Assembly (NCBI RefSeq): GCF_964340395.1
Contig: NC_135552.1
Coordinates: 7,056,994 to 7,120,993 of the forward strand
DNA: 64,000 nt
DNA from: Glandiceps talaboti
Lineage: Eukaryota > Hemichordata > Enteropneusta > Spengelidae
Direction of reading: 5' to 3'
A model generated the notes under the pieces. The model saw only the letters and a program-made list of their open reading frames with translations. It did not search any database and was not told the origin of the DNA. Position 1 is the first letter of the stretch. The number at the start of each line of letters is the position of its first letter. This document shows positions 59,602-64,000 of the stretch, piece after piece. The translations under genes were made by a program, and so were the position numbers.

Positions 59602-59963
59602 GCAAAATTAATTCGACACGTACACAAAATTAATTCAGCACATACACAAAATTAATTCGGGACATAAATAAAAATAATTCGGCACATACATAAATATAAT
59701 TTGGCACATAAGCTTACATAAAAACATTCGGCAAATACACAAAATTAATTCAGCACATACACAAAATTAATTCGGGACATAAATAAAAGTAATTCGGCAC
59801 ATACATAAAAATAATTCGGCACATACATAAAAATAATTCAGCACATACACAAAATTAATTCAGCACATACAAAATATTAAATTGGGACATAAATAAAAAA
59901 TATTTCGGCACATACATAAAAATAATTCGGCACATACATGTACATACCATTAATTCGGGACAT
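59602..59963. repeat. 22-bp minisatellite
   Basis: About 16 imperfect repeats of GCACATACAYAAAAWTAATTCR, some with GGGACATAAATAAA variants. It lies just upstream (minus-strand sense) of the integrase pseudogene. Confidence 0.9.
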
Positions 59964-60399
59964 ACAGTGCGGGGGCATATGGCAGATTTTTAGGTTTCGT
60001 GTGAAATTCATGTTAATTTTTGCCAACATATCTCATTGTGTTCCCCATCATCTGAGAAATTAAAAAATATATGTTGGCAATTTTTATTTCAATATTATGG
60101 GTAATGTTTGCAGCAATTTCATAAATGATGTAAAATCATGGTTTTTCTGTATATTGATGGCAAATTAAAATATGTTAACTGTACGATTGCTTTATATCTG
60201 TACAAATGTACTTATTGGCATCCTGTAGACTATAAACTTGTAGATAGACTGTTGTATAATTTTGCATTTTAATCACAATATTATAAATTCTGCCTTCTTT
60301 ATTTGCATATCATTTGCATATTATGTATGATGCTTCCGGTTTATTTGATTTCCTGTATTGTTTGATGTAGCTGATTGCTATTCTTTAAAAATAGTTGGT
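59964..60399. other. Intergenic, no gene seen
   Basis: AT-rich, nothing recognised. Confidence 0.5.
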
Positions 60400-60497
60400 T
60401 TTTATCTTTTAAAGCACTAGTAAGTCCAAACCTTGACTATGCTTCCCCAGTGTCTTCCCCACATATACTAGTATACGAATAGGGATATTGCATTTTT

Positions 60498-60509
60498 GGA
60501 AAAAGTGCA
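60498..60509. repeat. Target site duplication of the hairpin element, left
   Basis: GGAAAAAGTGCA, repeated exactly at 60764-60775 on the other side of the element. Confidence 0.85.
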
Positions 60510-60763
60510 ATCTGATTAAAATCCGATGTAGATGTCGGCTAATCGTTCATTACTATTTTACCTTCGTTATTTTGCCTGAATCGACCTTTTTGGTACATGT
60601 TTACATTTTTTAGCCTGATCGCCTCCTCCAAGGATAAATACAACTGGAGGCGACCAGGCTAAAAAATGTAAACATGTACCAAGAAGGTCAATTCAGGCAA
60701 AATAACGAAGGTAAAATAGCAATGAACGATTAGCCGACATCTACATCGGATTTTAATCAGATT
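60510..60763. mobile_element. Near-perfect hairpin (foldback) element, 254 bp
   Basis: Left arm 60510-60626 and right arm 60646-60763 are reverse complements with about four mismatches over ~117 bp, around a 19-base loop. The arm ends read ATCTGATTAAAATCCG, and the middle holds GTACATGTTTACATTTTTTA. A 12-bp duplication GGAAAAAGTGCA flanks it, and removing the element restores the LINE reading LEKVQRRF. It encodes nothing; mobilisation must be in trans if it is a transposon. Confidence 0.88.
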
Positions 60764-61330
60764 GGAAAAAGTGCAGCGTCGTTTCACCAGAATGATTCCG
60801 CAGCTTGGTGGCTTGAATTATGAGGACAGTTACGCATATTGAAACCGACAACTTTAGAAACTAGATGAATGAGAGCTGATTTGCTGGAAGTGTATAAACT
60901 TTTTCCATTTATATATTCTCCTTGATCCAGTTGTATTTATCAAAGTATCTACTTCGACAACAACGGGGTATAGATTGAAATGATTTAAAGCCAGATCCAG
61001 ATTGGATATACCAAAATATTTTTTCAGTCAACATGTTGTAAACATTGGAACAGTTTACCAGAAATGGTTATTGTTATTACTACACCAATTAAATCATTGT
61101 AATTACTTAGTAATTATTTTAATCCAGACTCGATATACGTAACTATTTTTCGAGTCAATATGTCATAGACATTTGGAACAGTTTACCAGAAAGGGTTATT
61201 GTGACTACATCAAATAATCATTTTAAAGTGTGTATTGATAACACCTCAGAACAGTAAGGGGTCTATAAAAGCCTCAATGGCTTCCTTTCCCATGTACATT
61301 CATGGGTACATGCATCGTAAAAAAATAAAG

Positions 61331-64000
61331 GCATTCATTTATTGCATAGAACGACCCTTGCCAAATGATATGTCCTTTTGACCAATATCGGCGTATTGGT
61401 GTGGCTTGTTATCAAGTGTACATACACACATTAATATTATTCCTTTTCAGATCTGGCATCTGGTTTAATACGTATCTACACATGTATTGAATCCTAGACA
61501 GGTAAATTCTACACAGGATATAGAGTCCAAGTTTAGGTCTACACAAAATTTGAAATTTTACCTCTCAATATTAGCATACAAGTTACATAAATTGGACCTT
61601 GCAATCTTGCAAATACTAGATAGAAAAGAAACATCACTCAGTAAAACACCTTTAGAAACCTTCAGAATGTTTTACCCTCACTTTTGACCAATTGAGATAC
61701 TTTCTAGTGCAATGGAAAAAGTCAATACGGCAGCTACTTTAGAACGTTTTTGTTATTTATTCTGTATGCAGTTCTCCCTCTATGTTCTGTAGAAATATCA
61801 CGTTAAAAAGTAAACGAATCGTTGTTAAAGGCATTTCATGAGTGCTTATTAATTCCCCACTTTGCAATGGTGTCAAAATGAGATAGACTTAGTCATCAAG
61901 TTGGCATGTGACTACTTATTCCCAGCAATGAAGGTTATTTGTGTATGAGAATTACCAACATATGTAGAAGGGTACATTCCATGTTGTTTACGTTGAGGAT
62001 TTGAATGTCAGATTTTCTTTGAGTAATAAAACACGTGGAATGATAGCTAACAATGTAATAAAATTTGATTTAAGATACTATTTTCTGGTGGGTTGGTGGT
62101 TGGGGTTGGGTGGTACAATAGAATGTGTCCCTGCTGTTACTTTCAACTTGACCTTTATCCATGACTGACCAAGAGGAAGTTCGTTGCGTAATCGAATGTA
62201 AGAGTGCCTTCAAGCTGAATAACTAAACTAAATATGCATATATTCATATTGTTCCTTTGAAATATTATAAAAGAGATCCTTCGGATACTGAATTTATCAT
62301 CTTTGTTTTATACTACATTGTCCTTTATTCTGTTTTATTTTAGAATTTCGATGAAATAACGTAATCAAATGTAACAGCGGAGAACACGTCTATTCATGTT
62401 GTTCCTTTGAATTGACAAGTAACGCCAACCAAATAGCTATACTAGTAGAAACGTAGACAATGCATACGACATAATGCCGCGAGTGAGAGACTAGACAATA
62501 GTTTTGAATATAAATAATTGGGTCTATTCACTTGAATACATAACTTTGTATGGTAACGATTCAATTGATGCTATGCTATTGATAAAAATATGTGTATAAC
62601 AGGTGTAAACTGAATGCCTTCAGTAAAGGCAAAACTTTAGATTGCTGCCCCTTCACGCCTTGTCGAAAATTTCGCGCTACCTGACATGATATTGCATATC
62701 CATTAGTTACTACATCAATAAATAAAACGTAGCTTTGGAACTCATTGTTCATATCCTCTTCTGTAAAAGTTGAGTTTGCTGTATTTTCAACCCACTGTCA
62801 CTTTCACTAGAGTTTAGTTCACTATACGAAATGTCATATTTGACCATGTCTTTCCACCGGGGTAAATCTTTAGCAGAGGATGTGTAAATGTGGTGTGTAT
62901 GAGACGAAGTGACACCTTTGACTTAATTCACCTCCGGTGAGCTCTCCCCTGGGGCTGTGAAGTCAAAAGTATCACTTTGTCTCGTACTACCCCTTGACAG
63001 AGATGGTAGTTAGGTGGGTCACAGGTATAGGATAAAGGTTGGGTAAAGGTGGGTAAATTTGACTTTTCGTATAGTTAACCTCAACTGAATCTCTTCTTTC
63101 GTGCCAGTAAAATCAATTTAATACTAGGCAATAATTTTGATAGAAAAAACATAAATCAGGTCTACCACTCAAGTAGTTGTTTTGTCAACTGTTTTTATCC
63201 TTGTTACCACGTCTACTAAAATAAAACCTACCTAAGAGTACCCATTCATTCTCATTCAGGCTCCCAGCCTACCATCCACAGACACCACCAAGATCTAGGT
63301 TAGTGTAATCAGTTCACCCTATGAGATTCGCCAAGTTTTATTACAAAAGGGCGATGGATATATTCACTTGTTTCAAAGATGGTAAATGTAATTTGCTTGT
63401 TAAATTTCAGTTATTGTACGTGTATTGATGTCGTACAGCTCGGTGTAGTTTTAGTGGAGATTCGACTAACCCTGGGCTATACGGTATTATCAAACTTGAT
63501 GACAATGCACCTTGTTATCATTAATGTATGTACTAAGGTACATTTAATTTAAAGTGTGCATTCTTAAGATATAGCCTAATTACTGCAAAACCATTAATTA
63601 TGTAAATAACTCATTAGTATTGCAAAGGATAACAATAGGGTTGGATAAGTAACTGGATAAACATTCTGCTAATGAACACCTATACATAGCATAGATCAGA
63701 TGTTTTTTAAAAACTACAGTTGTGCTACAATGCCATTGGTTCTATTTTTATTTATAGATTTGGAAAATACAAATTTAAGGTACACACACGTCATTAAATT
63801 TATACAATGTTTCATTTTCTAAAGTTCCATACATACCGGTATTCAAACAGTCATAGATTTGTATAAGAGGTCACTTGGTAGACTGAAGTTCATTTGTAGA
63901 AACTAATATAGTATATATACAGCCTGGTGTCACTATTGAATGACCTACATTTTGACTTTACAGATGTGTAAATAATTTATACACAACTTTAGTTGTAGTA
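61331..64000. other. Intergenic to window end, no gene seen
   Basis: AT-rich sequence without recognised coding, repeat or RNA features. The frame at 61487-61687 has no recognisable domain. Non-coding exons or distal regulatory DNA cannot be excluded. Confidence 0.5.

Larger units (their letters stand above)
60400..61330 (+). mobile_element. LINE 3'-end remnant (CR1/L2-like), split by a hairpin element
   Basis: Plus-strand pieces LVSPNLDYASPVSS, LEKVQRRFTRMIPQLGGLNY (the middle after removing the hairpin element), then ELICWK, HVVNIWNSLPEMV and a partial repeat of that last segment near 61160-61200. These are the conserved post-RT motifs of CR1/L2 LINEs. Stops and frameshifts are frequent. 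The tail includes CAATGGCTTCCTTTCC and GTAAAAAAATAAAGGC, likely the LINE 3' UTR. Confidence 0.65.

Noticed and set aside
61487-61687. 66-codon frame
   Set aside because: No domain, AT-rich composition, no supporting context.

Overview
The window is nuclear DNA from an animal, most likely a marine invertebrate. The evidence is spliced genes with GT/AG introns, AIG1/GIMAP-family GTPase genes, animal-type LINE and Gypsy retrotransposons, a THAP/YqaJ DNA transposon, and very abundant microsatellites (ATGT, CTGT, GATG, GA, ATT, CAA, ATC, GTTT, GATT). AIG1 expansions occur in molluscs, cnidarians and lancelets among others; I cannot fix the phylum from the sequence. There is no sign of bacterial gene organisation.

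Layout. 1-8.9 kb is an array of about 2.7-kb direct units (two full, one partial); the second unit is split by a 2.6-kb Harbinger-like non-autonomous transposon. 9.6-10.4 kb holds an intact single-domain AIG1 GTPase with a C-terminal membrane tail. 12.7-14.5 kb is repetitive and includes a 391-bp tandem repeat. 15.7-19.1 kb is a two-exon gene encoding two AIG1 domains in tandem; the first has lost key GTP-binding residues, the second keeps its P-loop, and the intron holds another Harbinger-like element. 23-36 kb is mostly diverged, partly tandem copies of the same kinds of flanking repeat, with a decayed coding remnant, a foldback element and a LINE fragment inside it. 36.3-37.1 kb is a broken third AIG1 copy on the minus strand.

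From 39.4 to 56.7 kb a roughly 2.2-kb segment is present twice in direct orientation. One copy carries a complete Ty3/Gypsy retrotransposon (39,789-44,555; LTRs identical by eye, TCATC target duplication, single gag-pol ORF); the other copy is its empty site. Between the copies sits a 6.2-kb DNA transposon (about 48,283-54,470) with long terminal inverted repeats. It carries a SAP + SWIM + YqaJ-nuclease gene on the plus strand and a THAP + DDE transposase gene on the minus strand. Both genes are damaged, the transposase by a 5'-truncated LINE. At 57.9-59.5 kb there is a decayed helix-turn-helix + DDE integrase gene on the minus strand, followed by a 22-bp minisatellite. At 60.4-61.3 kb a LINE remnant is split by a near-perfect 254-bp hairpin element flanked by a 12-bp target duplication. 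From 61.3 kb to the end I see no gene.

Only three protein-coding units look intact: the AIG1 gene at 9.6 kb, the tandem AIG1 gene at 15.7-19.1 kb and the Gypsy gag-pol. The two AIG1 genes and the pseudogene form a local cluster and share an acceptor-like AG just before the start codon, so the locus probably grew by duplication of gene plus flank in a transposon-dense neighbourhood.
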